Below, in pieces: positions 9,011 through 16,715 of a stretch of 64,000 nucleotides of DNA. Every line of letters begins with the position of its first letter. Within the stretch, counting starts at the first letter, position 1. Below the pieces are notes generated by a model. That model was not told the origin of the DNA. It searched no databases and was given only the letters and a program-made list of their open reading frames with translations. This DNA comes from Amycolatopsis sp. WAC 01376. Its GTDB lineage: Bacteria > Actinomycetota > Actinomycetes > Mycobacteriales > Pseudonocardiaceae. The stretch lies in contig NZ_QHKL01000001.1 in the NCBI RefSeq assembly GCF_003947415.1, positions 434,001 through 498,000 of the forward strand. The letters are read 5' to 3'. The position numbers and the translations under genes were made by a program.

Positions 9011-9844
9011 ATGTCGCACCCGGAACCCGTCGCCCGCCGCATGTACGACCTGGTCGAGCCCATCGGCTTGGTGCCCTACTTCGCCGACGAGCCGGACGAG
9101 GCCCTGATGGCGCTGGGCCTGCGCAATCAGTGGGACGCCTATTTCGCCGGGCGGGTCGCGCCGTTCGGCCGGTCGGTTCCGGCCGAGGTGATCCACGCGA
9201 TCTTCTACAACTTCGCCCCCGGCGAGGTGGCACGCCACCTCCCGCGGATCTGGGAGCTGACCACGCCCGAGGAGGCGCTGGCCGCTCGTGAGCGGGGATG
9301 CGTCGCCGGAATCCGGCGGATCCTCGGCGACCTCGCCGACGACCCCGGTGTCGCGCGCGCCGGCGACCTCCTGATGAAAGCGGCGACCAGCGCACCGATC
9401 GAGGGACGCGCCCTCTACGCCGCTGTCCGCACGCTTCCGGTCCCGCGGGAGCCGGTGGCCAGGCTGTGGCACGCGGCCAACTTGCTGCGCGAGCATCGCG
9501 GCGACGGCCACACCGTCGCGTTGGTGACCGAGGGCATCGGCGGGACCGAGGCCCACGTGCTGCACGCCCTGTCCATCGACATGCCCGCGAAGGAATTCGG
9601 CCGGGTCGGCCACCTCCCCGCCGCACAGCTGACCGCGGTCATCGACGGTATGCGCGACCGCGGCCTGGTCGGGGCCGACGGCTGGCTCACCGCCGACGGC
9701 CGGGCCGCGAAGGAACGGGTCGAAGCGCTGACCGACAAGCTCGCGGAAGCGCCGTACAACGCCTTGAGCCCCGGCGAACTCGACCGCCTCGTCACCGACC
9801 TCGAACCGGTTTCAGCGGTTCTCCGTCCGGCCTTCCCGTGGTAG
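9011..9844 (+). CDS. SCO6745-type helical protein of unknown function
   Basis: A 277-residue soluble protein resembling the actinobacterial family typified by SCO6745. These proteins are often listed as MarR-like or helix-turn-helix because of a C-terminal winged-helix-like segment. Visible here are an N-terminal helical domain (RRMYDLVEPIGLVPYF) and a C-terminal segment (LTAVIDGMRDRGLVGADGWLTADGRAAKERVE) typical of a winged helix. ATG 9011 is preferred over ATG 9005 because AGGGG at 8999-9003 gives a proper spacing only to 9011. The gene is convergent with the reductase-like gene, overlapping its 3' end by 33 nt. No catalytic motif is seen. Confidence 0.75.
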   Translation: MSHPEPVARRMYDLVEPIGLVPYFADEPDEALMALGLRNQWDAYFAGRVAPFGRSVPAEVIHAIFYNFAPGEVARHLPRIWELTTPEEALAARERGCVAGIRRILGDLADDPGVARAGDLLMKAATSAPIEGRALYAAVRTLPVPREPVARLWHAANLLREHRGDGHTVALVTEGIGGTEAHVLHALSIDMPAKEFGRVGHLPAAQLTAVIDGMRDRGLVGADGWLTADGRAAKERVEALTDKLAEAPYNALSPGELDRLVTDLEPVSAVLRPAFPW

Positions 9845-10399
9845 CCGCCCGACGCGATAGCGCAGGTGGGTAGCGGTCCCGGCGACGGGTTCGCCCTGCG
9901 GGACCAGCTCGCCAAGGTGCCCGGCGAACACGGCGGTCCCCTGCCCCAGCACCACTGGGGAGAGGTGGAGGTAGACCTCGTCGAGCAGGCCCGAGGCGAG
10001 CAGTTGCCCGGCGACGTCGGCGCCCAGCACGAGCACGTCCTTGTCGCCCGCGGCTTCTTTGGCACGCCGGACCGCGGCCTCCAGCCCGTCGAAGGCGAAC
10101 GTGCCTCCGTTGTCACCGAGCAGGTCTTCCCTGGTCCGGTGGGTGACCACGAAACTCGGGACGCCGGGCCACGGCGTTCCACCCCACGGCCGCAGACCGA
10201 GGTCGAAGGTGTGCCTGCCGATGACGGTCGCCCCGACCATCGCGTTCACTTCGTCGCGAACGCTGGCGTCGGGCCCTTCACCGGCCATCCATTCGTGCAG
10301 TCGTTCGCCGCCGTCACCCATGGGCTCGTCGGCCCGCACGTTCGGTCCGGCGGTGAATCCGTCCAGCGACATCGACACGTCCAGCACCACCTTGCTCAT
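9812..10399 (-). CDS. Dihydrofolate reductase-family (RibD C-terminal-like) oxidoreductase
   Basis: A 195-residue protein of the RibD-C/DHFR-like fold. It has the classic start (MSKVVLDVSMSLDGFTAGPN), an NADPH-binding loop near VIGRHTFDLG and WGGTPWPGVPSFVVTHR, and the glycine-rich motif VLVLGADVAGQLLASGLLDEVYLHLSPVV split over two strands. Such stand-alone proteins are common in actinomycetes, and their substrates are mostly unknown. A role in riboflavin synthesis is not implied. ATG 10399 is the natural start because the DHFR motif begins at residue 1, and a purine-rich region (GGAGGCC) precedes it. Confidence 0.85.
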   Translation of the reverse strand: MSKVVLDVSMSLDGFTAGPNVRADEPMGDGGERLHEWMAGEGPDASVRDEVNAMVGATVIGRHTFDLGLRPWGGTPWPGVPSFVVTHRTREDLLGDNGGTFAFDGLEAAVRRAKEAAGDKDVLVLGADVAGQLLASGLLDEVYLHLSPVVLGQGTAVFAGHLGELVPQGEPVAGTATHLRYRVGRLPREGRTENR

Positions 10400-10532
10400 C
10401 GCAAGGCCTCCTTCGCTCCTGGGGCGCCGCTGTCCGGCGCTTCAGGAGGGGGTCGGAGCCGTGCCGTCCGTCTCGACATCCACGCTCGAACGCCCTCGTC
10501 CTGTCCGGACAAGGGCGCTCTCAGCAGGGTTT

Positions 10533-10865
10533 TCAGTCCTCGGCGCGGAGTTCGGCGTTCGCGCGCCGGGCTTCGTGGAGCTGATCCTCAAGGGTGACGA
10601 TGCGGCAGGCGGCATCGACGGCGGTGCCCTGATCGACCAGTTCCCGCACTCGCGCGGCCAGGCGAAGCTGATGCCGGGAGTAACGGCGATGGCCGCCGGC
10701 GGAACGCTGCGGGGTGATCAGGCCTGCCTCGTCGAGGCTGCGAAGGAAGCCTTGAGTGGCGCCGAGCATGTCGGCGGCACGGCCCATCGTGTAGGCGGGG
10801 TAGTGCTCGTCATCGAACCTGTCGGCCCCGCTGGGCGTGGCCGGTCCTTCTTGGTCAGGGATCAT
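10533..10865 (-). CDS. Small MerR-type helix-turn-helix regulator
   Basis: A 110-residue protein with a MerR DNA-binding domain (YTMGRAADMLGATQGFLRSL, then GLITPQRSAGGHRRYSRHQL). A short coiled-coil-like tail follows (TLEDQLHEARRANAELRAED), and there is no effector domain. It resembles the short, HspR/BldC-like MerR relatives of actinobacteria. ATG 10865 has a strong ribosome site (GGAGGT, 5 nt upstream). A 16-bp perfect hairpin (10884-10918) and a long structured leader lie immediately upstream on the same strand, so transcription into this gene is probably attenuated. Confidence 0.85.
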   Translation of the reverse strand: MIPDQEGPATPSGADRFDDEHYPAYTMGRAADMLGATQGFLRSLDEAGLITPQRSAGGHRRYSRHQLRLAARVRELVDQGTAVDAACRIVTLEDQLHEARRANAELRAED

Positions 10866-10883
10866 TCCACCTCCACATCACAA

Positions 10884-10918
10884 AGGACCCCGGGTGCCGA
10901 AACGGCACCCGGGGTCCT
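10884..10918 (-). terminator. 16-bp perfect stem-loop between leader and merR gene (attenuator/terminator)
   Basis: AGGACCCCGGGTGCCG (10884-10899) and CGGCACCCGGGGTCCT (10903-10918) are exact reverse complements around an AAA loop. Read on the minus strand the stem is followed by TTTGTG, a weak U-tract. It ends 18 nt before the merR start codon, where an intrinsic terminator would stop the leader transcript. Confidence 0.7.
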
Positions 10919-11550
10919 CAGGGTTGGGTTTCACCATCGTCTACCGGCGCGACCGCCGGCTTCCTGCACCCGCGTCCGGTGAACAACCGGAGTGCGCGGG
11001 GATCGCTGATTCGTGACCGCGAACCACCTCCGTACTCGATGGAACTACGGCACCCGCGCGGCGATACCTTGCCGCTGCGGGCGATCCAATGATGTCGCCG
11101 TTCCCTTCTTTCCTGTGTTTTCACCTTGCTGGGTACTGCTACTTCACCTGCCGCGAGCGACACTGCCGGAACCCTTTCACTGATCGGTCCCAGCACGCTG
11201 ACGCCGCTGGTCACTGCCCGGAGCCCTGTTCACTGATCGGCTCCGGCCACCTGACCGGTCCTGCAACTGCACTGCTTACTTACTTACTGAACTACTGACT
11301 TACTGCAACTACATGTTCTTCACGGGCGCGACTGCTCCGCCCGTGTCCTGCACTTTCCTTCCAGGGCCGGCACTACCTGGTCGAACCTTCTTCACAACCC
11401 GGCCCTGAGATCCTGCTCCCGATCACCGTCCGGGACCTGTTCCTAGATCGGCCCCGTGCCGCCTGACCGGCTTGTCTCACCTCGCGGGTAGTTACGTCAT
11501 CTCCCGCGCCTGCTTGACGTTGTCTTTCTCGGTACGAGTAGAACATTACA
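10919..11550 (-). ncRNA. Long structured leader or small RNA region upstream of merR (candidate)
   Basis: About 630 nt without a convincing gene. Read on the minus strand it contains two related hairpins, GGAGCCGATCAGTGAACAGG with its GCTCC arm (about 11222-11246) and GGGACCGATCAGTGAAAGG with its GTTCC arm (about 11170-11194). Further GC-rich inverted repeats follow, and it ends at the 16-bp terminator. A 98-codon Arg-rich frame (10918-11214) runs through it but has no recognisable domain. A structured 5' leader controlling the merR gene is the simplest reading. An independent small RNA is possible. Confidence 0.35.
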
Positions 11551-11634
11551 CACACCCGGCGTTGAATGTCTACCCCGGCCAGCATAGATTTTCTGGAGCG
11601 CGTCGGACGGGTGAACGCAGAAGGGGAGACGACC

Positions 11635-11895
11635 ATGAGTGACGACCTCGCCGGGGATTCGCTCGACGAGCGGTACGGCCTGGCTGTGGTGCGTGACCTG
11701 GAGGAATACGCCGATGCGCTGTCACGGCTGGTCGAGAAGGGGCTCCAGGACCGGCGCGCGCCACTGCTCTCCGAGGCCGAGGCCTACGCCGCGGCGGAAC
11801 TACTCGGCCGGTTCGCGCTCGATGAACCTTGGAGCGCCTTGAACCAGCTGGCCGCCACCCTGGCCAGCCGGATCTACAACCGCCTCGGCGCCTGA
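11635..11895 (+). CDS. Small acidic protein of unknown function
   Basis: An 86-residue acidic, mainly helical protein (DLEEYADALSRLVEKGL, EAEAYAAAELLGRFALD). I do not recognise a family. ATG 11635 is chosen because of an AAGGGGAG Shine-Dalgarno 7 nt upstream. It is convergent with the SigJ gene, and its last 96 nt overlap the sigma factor's 3' end on the opposite strand. Confidence 0.65.
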   Translation: MSDDLAGDSLDERYGLAVVRDLEEYADALSRLVEKGLQDRRAPLLSEAEAYAAAELLGRFALDEPWSALNQLAATLASRIYNRLGA

Positions 11896-12798
11896 ACAGC
11901 GGCTGACGGTGATCTCCCGCTCCACATTCGCCAGCTTCTCCGGATTGCGCACGTGGTACGCACCGGTGACCAAGCCGTTCTCGACCCGCACCGCCAGCAC
12001 GCCGTCGATCTCCCCGTCGACCCGGATGAGCAGCCCCGGGCCACCGTTGATCTGAACCGGCTCGACCGCCCTTTCCGCGTCCCGTTTCCACCAGCCGACG
12101 GCCAGCAGGCGCGCCACGTTGTCCACGCCCACGACCGGCCGCAGCAGGGCGTGTTTGACCCCGCCGCCGTCGCTGAGGGCGACGACGTCCGGCGCGAGGA
12201 TGTCGAGCAGGCCCTGTAAATCGCCGGTTTCGACCGCCGACCGGAAGGCCTGGAGCGCGGCCCGGTGTTCGGCGGGAGAGCCGGCGCCGCGGGGTCTGCG
12301 CGCGGCGACGTGCGCCCGCGCCCGATGCGCGATCTGGCGCACGGTACTTGGAGTTTTGCCGACGGCTTCGGCGATCTCGTCGTAGTCGAGCACGAAGACC
12401 TCGCGCAGCACGAACACCGCGCGCTCGGTCGGCGCGAGCGTCTCGAGCACCAGCAACATCGCCATCGAGACACTGTCGGCCAGCTCCACATCCTCGGCGA
12501 CGTCCGGCGCGGTCAACAGCGGCTCGGGTAGCCACGGGCCGACGTAGGACTCCTTGCGCCTGCCGAGTGTCCGCAGCCGTTTGAGCGCCTGCCGGGTGGT
12601 GATCCGGACCAGGAACGCACGCGGGGCCAGCACCGTCGCGAAGTCCACGCCCACCCACCGCATCCAGGTCTCCTGCAGGACGTCCTCGGCGTCGGTTGCG
12701 GAACCGAGCATCTCGTAGGCCACGGTGAAAAGCAGGTTGCGATGGGCCACGAACGCCTCGGTGGCGGGCTCCATGGCGGTGTCTCGTTCGATCGTCAC
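11800..12798 (-). CDS. sigJ: ECF41-type RNA polymerase sigma factor (SigJ) with SnoaL-like C-terminal domain
   Basis: A 332-residue extracytoplasmic-function sigma factor. Region sigma2 (HRNLLFTVAYEMLGSATDAEDVLQETWMRW, residues ~14-43) and sigma4 (LAPTERAVFVLREVFVLDYDEIAEAVGKTPSTVRQ split over ~121-156) are clear. A ~130-residue SnoaL-like domain follows, carrying the ECF41 signatures DGGG (SDGGGVKHALLR) and NPEKL. In ECF41 factors this domain itself tunes activity in place of an anti-sigma. The GTG at 12798 has AGGCAGGAA upstream; the frame opens at 12870, but without a ribosome site. The gene is divergent from the decarboxylase-like, epimerase-like and P450 operon, which is the classic ECF41 target arrangement. 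Confidence 0.9.
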   Translation of the reverse strand: MTIERDTAMEPATEAFVAHRNLLFTVAYEMLGSATDAEDVLQETWMRWVGVDFATVLAPRAFLVRITTRQALKRLRTLGRRKESYVGPWLPEPLLTAPDVAEDVELADSVSMAMLLVLETLAPTERAVFVLREVFVLDYDEIAEAVGKTPSTVRQIAHRARAHVAARRPRGAGSPAEHRAALQAFRSAVETGDLQGLLDILAPDVVALSDGGGVKHALLRPVVGVDNVARLLAVGWWKRDAERAVEPVQINGGPGLLIRVDGEIDGVLAVRVENGLVTGAYHVRNPEKLANVEREITVSRCSGAEAVVDPAGQGGGQLVQGAPRFIEREPAE

Positions 12799-12848
12799 CG
12801 GTTCCTGCCTTTCTCGAGCGTGCCCATACGACCCCGGCCCTCCTCCTT

Positions 12849-12887
12849 TTGTGACGGTGGCCTGCGTCACAAGGCCGACCTGTCACG
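12849..12887. promoter_or_regulatory. Divergent promoter region of the ECF41 module
   Basis: An inverted repeat TTGTGACG (12849-12856)/CGTCACAA (12865-12872) and a TGTCACG (12881-12887) lie between sigJ and the decarboxylase-like gene. ECF41 promoters are described with a TGTCACA -35 and CGTC -10 about 16 nt apart. On the minus strand CGTCACA, 16 nt, GGTC fits with one mismatch in each box, which suggests autoregulation. On the plus strand TGTCACG is present but the -10 is poor. Confidence 0.5.
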
Positions 12888-12943
12888 GGAATCGCGTCGC
12901 CGGGATCTCTTGGTCGCAACGCCGAAGAGAAAGGAAGTCCGCC

Positions 12944-13423
12944 ATGCCCCCGCGGTCACGCATGCCCAACCCGATCCCCTTCGTACCCGAGATGGCCGAA
13001 GTCGCCGGCGGCCTGCACAAGGTCCTCAAGAACGGCGCGATCCCCTCGACGACCGTCAGCCTGCTGCAACTGCGCGCCGGACAGCTGCTCGGCAGCACGT
13101 ACTTCACCCTTCGCGAGACCGCCAATCTCCGCCAAGCCGGAGAGCCCGAGGAGCGCATCACCGCGGTGGCGACCTGGCAGGACGCCACCTGCTTCACCGA
13201 CCCCGAACGCGTCGCGCTGGAGCTCGTGGAGGCCGTCCTCACCCCGAATCCGTCCGGCGAACGTGTCCCCGACTCGTTGTACGCCAAGGCATCCGAATGC
13301 TACGACGCCAAGGCGCTCTGGACGCTCGTGATGGCGATCGCGCATATCGGCTTCTTCGCCCCCGCCGCGCTCATCGCCAAGCCGATTCCCGGAATGCCGC
13401 CCGGCCTCAACTACACCGACTGA
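12944..13423 (+). CDS. Carboxymuconolactone decarboxylase-like protein lacking the CxxC pair
   Basis: A 159-residue AhpD/CMD-fold protein, the usual partner of ECF41 sigma factors. The fold is recognised from VSLLQLRAGQLLGSTYF, then ITAVATWQDATCFTDPERVALELVEAV. Where active family members have a Cys-x-x-Cys after the RASQ(I/L)xG helix, this protein reads GSTYF, so both redox cysteines are missing. It may be a non-redox or structural variant. ATG 12944 has AAGGAAG upstream. First gene of an operon with the epimerase-like gene (30 nt gap) and the P450. Confidence 0.8.
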   Translation: MPPRSRMPNPIPFVPEMAEVAGGLHKVLKNGAIPSTTVSLLQLRAGQLLGSTYFTLRETANLRQAGEPEERITAVATWQDATCFTDPERVALELVEAVLTPNPSGERVPDSLYAKASECYDAKALWTLVMAIAHIGFFAPAALIAKPIPGMPPGLNYTD

Positions 13424-13453
13424 CTTCCCCACGTTCGAGAGAGGTTCTGAATC

Positions 13454-14200
13454 ATGAGCAAGTTCGCAGTGGCCGGCGCGACCGGACGGCTGGGACAGCA
13501 CGTCGTCGACGTCCTCACCGAACGAGGACACCACGTCGTGCCGATGTCCCGCGCCACCGGCGTGGACATCATCACCGGTGAAGGGCTCGCCGAGGCACTC
13601 GACGGCGTCGAGGTCATCATCGACGTCGCCTCGTGGCACGGCTCCGAGCAGGAAGCGGCGACGGAGTTCTTCCGCACCTCGGCCCGCAACCTGCACGAGA
13701 CGGGCCGTCAGGCGGGGGTCGCCCGGATCGCCGCGGCGTCCATCATCGGCGCCGACAAGGCCACCGCCGGTTTCATCGCCGCCAAGAAGGTGCACGAGGA
13801 ACTCCTTCTGGCAGGCCCTCTCCCCGTTCGCCTCCTGCGGGCCGCACAGTTCCACGAGTTCGTCGGCCAGCTCCTGGACTGGCAGCAAAGCGACGTCGTC
13901 CACCTGCCCGCCCTGCCCACACAGCTCGTGGCCTGCCGCACCGTCGCGGAGGAACTGGTCGACCTCGCCCTCGACCCGAGCGACCCGGGAACCCCTATCC
14001 CCGAAATCGCGGGGCCACGCAAGGAAATCATGGCGGACGCGGCCCGCATCCTCGGCGCCCGCCGGGGCATCGAGGTCGTCAGCGTCGACGGCTCCGGCAT
14101 GCCCGACGCCGACATCGCGGCCGCCGGCGGCTTCCTGCCCAGCCCGCACGCCAAGCTCGCGGGCCCCACGTTCCCAGAGTGGCTCGACGCCCAGTCCTGA
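13454..14200 (+). CDS. NAD(P)-binding epimerase/NmrA-like protein
   Basis: A 248-residue Rossmann-fold protein starting MSKFAVAGATGRLGQHVVDVL with the GxTGxxG dinucleotide motif. It is of the atypical SDR type that accompanies ECF41 factors. There is no YxxxK catalytic pair in the usual place, so it more likely acts as an NmrA-type sensor or an oxidoreductase of unknown substrate. It sits between the decarboxylase-like gene and the P450, 14 nt before the latter, as part of one operon. Confidence 0.82.
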   Translation: MSKFAVAGATGRLGQHVVDVLTERGHHVVPMSRATGVDIITGEGLAEALDGVEVIIDVASWHGSEQEAATEFFRTSARNLHETGRQAGVARIAAASIIGADKATAGFIAAKKVHEELLLAGPLPVRLLRAAQFHEFVGQLLDWQQSDVVHLPALPTQLVACRTVAEELVDLALDPSDPGTPIPEIAGPRKEIMADAARILGARRGIEVVSVDGSGMPDADIAAAGGFLPSPHAKLAGPTFPEWLDAQS

Positions 14201-14214
14201 ACGAAAGACAGAAA

Positions 14215-15372
14215 ATGACCGAAACCATGCCACTTCACCTGCGAAGGAACGGTCTCGACCCGATCGGAGAATTGGCGCGGGCTCGCGACGGCGAAGGAGT
14301 CGTACAAGTCGAGACGCCGTTCGGCGTACCCGCGTATCTGGTCTGCCGTAAGGAAGACGTCCGTCAGGTGCTGGCGGATCCGGCCCGGTTCAGCAGCGCC
14401 ACGCCGCTGACGGGAGCCGGACAAGACGACGTCACGGCGGGACAGCTGATCAGACTCGACCCGCCCGAACACACGCGCCTGCGGCGTCTGCTCACCCCGG
14501 AGTTCACCGTACGGCGGATGAACAGGCTCGAGCCGCGGATCACCGAGATCGTCCAAACGGCCCTGGACAACCTGGAGCGAGCCGGTAACCCGGCCGATCT
14601 GGTGGCGCACTTCGCGTTGCCGGTGCCGTCGCTGGTGATCTGCGAACTGCTGGGTGTCCCGTATGCCGACCGCGGCGAATTCCACGAGCGCGCCGCGCGG
14701 ATTCTCGACACCTCGTTGCCGGTGGACCAGCGGGTCGCGGCGCAACGGGAGGACCACGACTACATGGCCGGTCTCGTGGCCCGCGCCCGGACGGATCCGG
14801 GCGACGACATGCTGGGCATGCTCGTGCGCCAACACGGCGACGATCTCACTTCGGACGAGCTGACCGGTATCGGAGGACTTCTGCTGCTCGCCGGGCACGA
14901 GACGACCGCGAACATGCTCGGCCTCGGCACCCTGGCCCTGCTGTGGCACCCGGACCAGCTGACCTTGCTCCGCGAGGATCCCGGACTGATCGAGCCCGCC
15001 GTCGAGGAACTGCTGCGCTGGCTTTCCGTCGTCCAGTCGCTGCCGCCGAGGACGACCACGACGGACGTGGAGGTCGGCGGGCACCGCATTCCCGCGGGAT
15101 CGCTCGTGATCTGCTCGATCCCGGCCGCCAACCGCGACCCCGCCCTGATCGACGATCCCGAAACCCTCGACATCACCCGGGGAACGACCGGCCACGTCGC
15201 CTTCGGACATGGCGCACACCATTGCCTCGGGGCACCACTCGCGCGGATGGAACTGCGCATCGCTCTCCCGGCGGTGTTGCGGCGTTTCCCCCGGCTCGCT
15301 TTGGCCGACCAAGTGGAATTCCGCGAGTTCAGTCTCATCTACGGCGTGCGCGCGTTGCAGGTGACGTGGTGA
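14215..15372 (+). CDS. Cytochrome P450 (class I bacterial)
   Basis: A 385-residue soluble P450. The I-helix AGHETT (LLLAGHETTANM), the K-helix ExxR (EELLRW) and the haem loop FGHGAHHCLGAPLARME with its proximal cysteine are all intact. An Asp-Pro-Pro-Glu-His-Thr-Arg C-helix motif is also present. ATG 14215 follows the preceding stop by 14 nt in a purine-rich stretch. It is the last gene of the ECF41-linked operon and probably not part of the antibiotic cluster. A monooxygenase needing ferredoxin and ferredoxin reductase supplied elsewhere; substrate unknown. Confidence 0.92.
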   Translation: MTETMPLHLRRNGLDPIGELARARDGEGVVQVETPFGVPAYLVCRKEDVRQVLADPARFSSATPLTGAGQDDVTAGQLIRLDPPEHTRLRRLLTPEFTVRRMNRLEPRITEIVQTALDNLERAGNPADLVAHFALPVPSLVICELLGVPYADRGEFHERAARILDTSLPVDQRVAAQREDHDYMAGLVARARTDPGDDMLGMLVRQHGDDLTSDELTGIGGLLLLAGHETTANMLGLGTLALLWHPDQLTLLREDPGLIEPAVEELLRWLSVVQSLPPRTTTTDVEVGGHRIPAGSLVICSIPAANRDPALIDDPETLDITRGTTGHVAFGHGAHHCLGAPLARMELRIALPAVLRRFPRLALADQVEFREFSLIYGVRALQVTW

Positions 15373-15456
15373 GCCCCGGTTTCCTCTCGGAGTGGCTTCG
15401 CGCGGGGCGAGCAGCGTGCTGATGGCGCAGGTTCGATGAACGCGGGAGGCGGTCGG

Positions 15457-16092
15457 CTAACTGTTCCGCGCTCGCCCGGCGGCGAAGTAGGCCCGCAGGG
15501 GAGCCACGGCGTGCTCGCCGGCGCCCGCGTCGACCGCGGCGGCCAGCGCGTTCAACTGGACCGTGGCGATGCGCACGGATACCGGGTCGGAAAGGGTGGG
15601 CACGAACTGACCCTGCTCGTCTTCGACGTCGGCGAGCTTGCCCTCCGCCTCGGTGAGCACCACCCATGGCCCGCTGACCACGTGCGCGTGACAGTCGTGC
15701 AATACCCGGCCGAGATCGGTCAGCACGTTGCGGCCGAGGCCACGCCCGGGGGTGGCCACCATGGTCACCACGCATTTGCCGTGCAGCGCGGCGCCCACCA
15801 TGGGCCGGGACACCCAGTCGACCGCGTTCTTGAGCACGCCCGGAATCGAGCTGTTGTACTCCGGTGTGACGACGAGCAGACCGTCCGCCTCGCGGACGGC
15901 CTCACGCCACCGCTCGACCGGAGCAGGGCCGCCCTCCCGGGAATCGAGATCTCCGTTGTACAGCGGCAGATCGCCGAGTCCGTCGAAGACATCGATCGTC
16001 ATCCCCGCCGGGGCCAGCTGCCGAACGGCCGCCAGTAGCCGGGTGTTGAACGACTCCTTGCGAAGCGATCCGGAAATGCCGAGAATCCGCAA
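15457..16092 (-). CDS. NADPH-dependent FMN reductase (flavodoxin-like fold)
   Basis: About 211 residues. The phosphate-binding loop GISGSLRKESFNTRLL and the flavin-contacting TPEYNSSIPGVLKNAVDWVSR are diagnostic of the SsuE/ArsH-like FMN reductases. These reduce FMN or act as azo/quinone reductases in the cytosol. The start is uncertain: TTG 16092 begins just before the fold's first strand (LRILGISGS). The frame is open to 16236, but that extension runs through repeat DNA. The C-terminus is about 25 residues longer than usual. It is convergent with the P450. Confidence 0.85.
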   Translation of the reverse strand: MRILGISGSLRKESFNTRLLAAVRQLAPAGMTIDVFDGLGDLPLYNGDLDSREGGPAPVERWREAVREADGLLVVTPEYNSSIPGVLKNAVDWVSRPMVGAALHGKCVVTMVATPGRGLGRNVLTDLGRVLHDCHAHVVSGPWVVLTEAEGKLADVEDEQGQFVPTLSDPVSVRIATVQLNALAAAVDAGAGEHAVAPLRAYFAAGRARNS

Positions 16093-16145
16093 CTCACCAC
16101 ACTCGCATTCATTTCGTAACGGTCCATGAGGGAATCCCGCCGTTC

Positions 16146-16715
16146 GGGGCCGCACCGCTGGGCGCCCGGTTTGGGTGCTTTGCGCAGCTGCGAGACGGGG
16201 TCGTGAGTGGTAATGAGGGTTAGAACGCAATGCCACGTAGCTTGAGTTGATCTTGGACGAGGTTTGATCGCAAGTGGCGACGGTTGCCGCAGGTCAAGCG
16301 CTCGGTTGCCCCGGCCGACGGAAGCCGGTACGCCCCTAGTGTCCACTGTAGACACGCTTCGATGGCTGAATGTCCGATTGACGACGAAATGGGCGGTGCT
16401 GCCAGGGGGTCGTGAGTGGCAAAGGTCGTTCTAACGCTCATTGCCACTCACGACCCCCTCACACAGCTGCTCAAAGCACCCAAATCAGGCACCCTGATCC
16501 GGACTGGCGTCCCGTGTGGACAGTCCGGATCAGGTTCCGCTGCCGGCGACTTGTCCGGCTTGATCGAGCAGACCGGCAGCTGCTCAAGCTCAACTTAAGC
16601 TACGTGGCATAGGGTTAGAACGACATTTGCCACTCACGACCCCCTCGCGCCTGACCAGGGCCGAAGGCTCCCTTCGCCGCATCAGACGCGGCGAAAGGAG
16701 CCTTCACACCCCACC
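16146..16715. repeat. Composite intergenic repeat island A (nested inverted repeats, MITE-like)
   Basis: No gene is visible here. At 16199-16222 and 16620-16645 lie inverted copies of GGGTCGTGAGTGGTAATGA and its complement. Just inside are GCCACGTAGCTTGAGTTGA and its near complement at 16590-16608. At 16408-16461 a full hairpin (GGGGGTCGTGAGTGGCAA, CTAACG loop region, TTGCCACTCACGACCCCC) is present. 16272-16356 is a unit repeated at 45829-45918. 16446-16615 is a ~160-bp unit repeated at 46285-46437 and partly at 56165-56250. 16655-16715 is a GAAGG/CCTTC element. The nested dyads suggest a miniature transposable or REP-like element. Confidence 0.65.

Noticed and set aside
10918..11214. 98-codon Arg-rich frame before the merR terminator
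   Set aside because: No recognisable domain, weak ribosome site, and its stop lies in the terminator stem; structured leader RNA is the better explanation.
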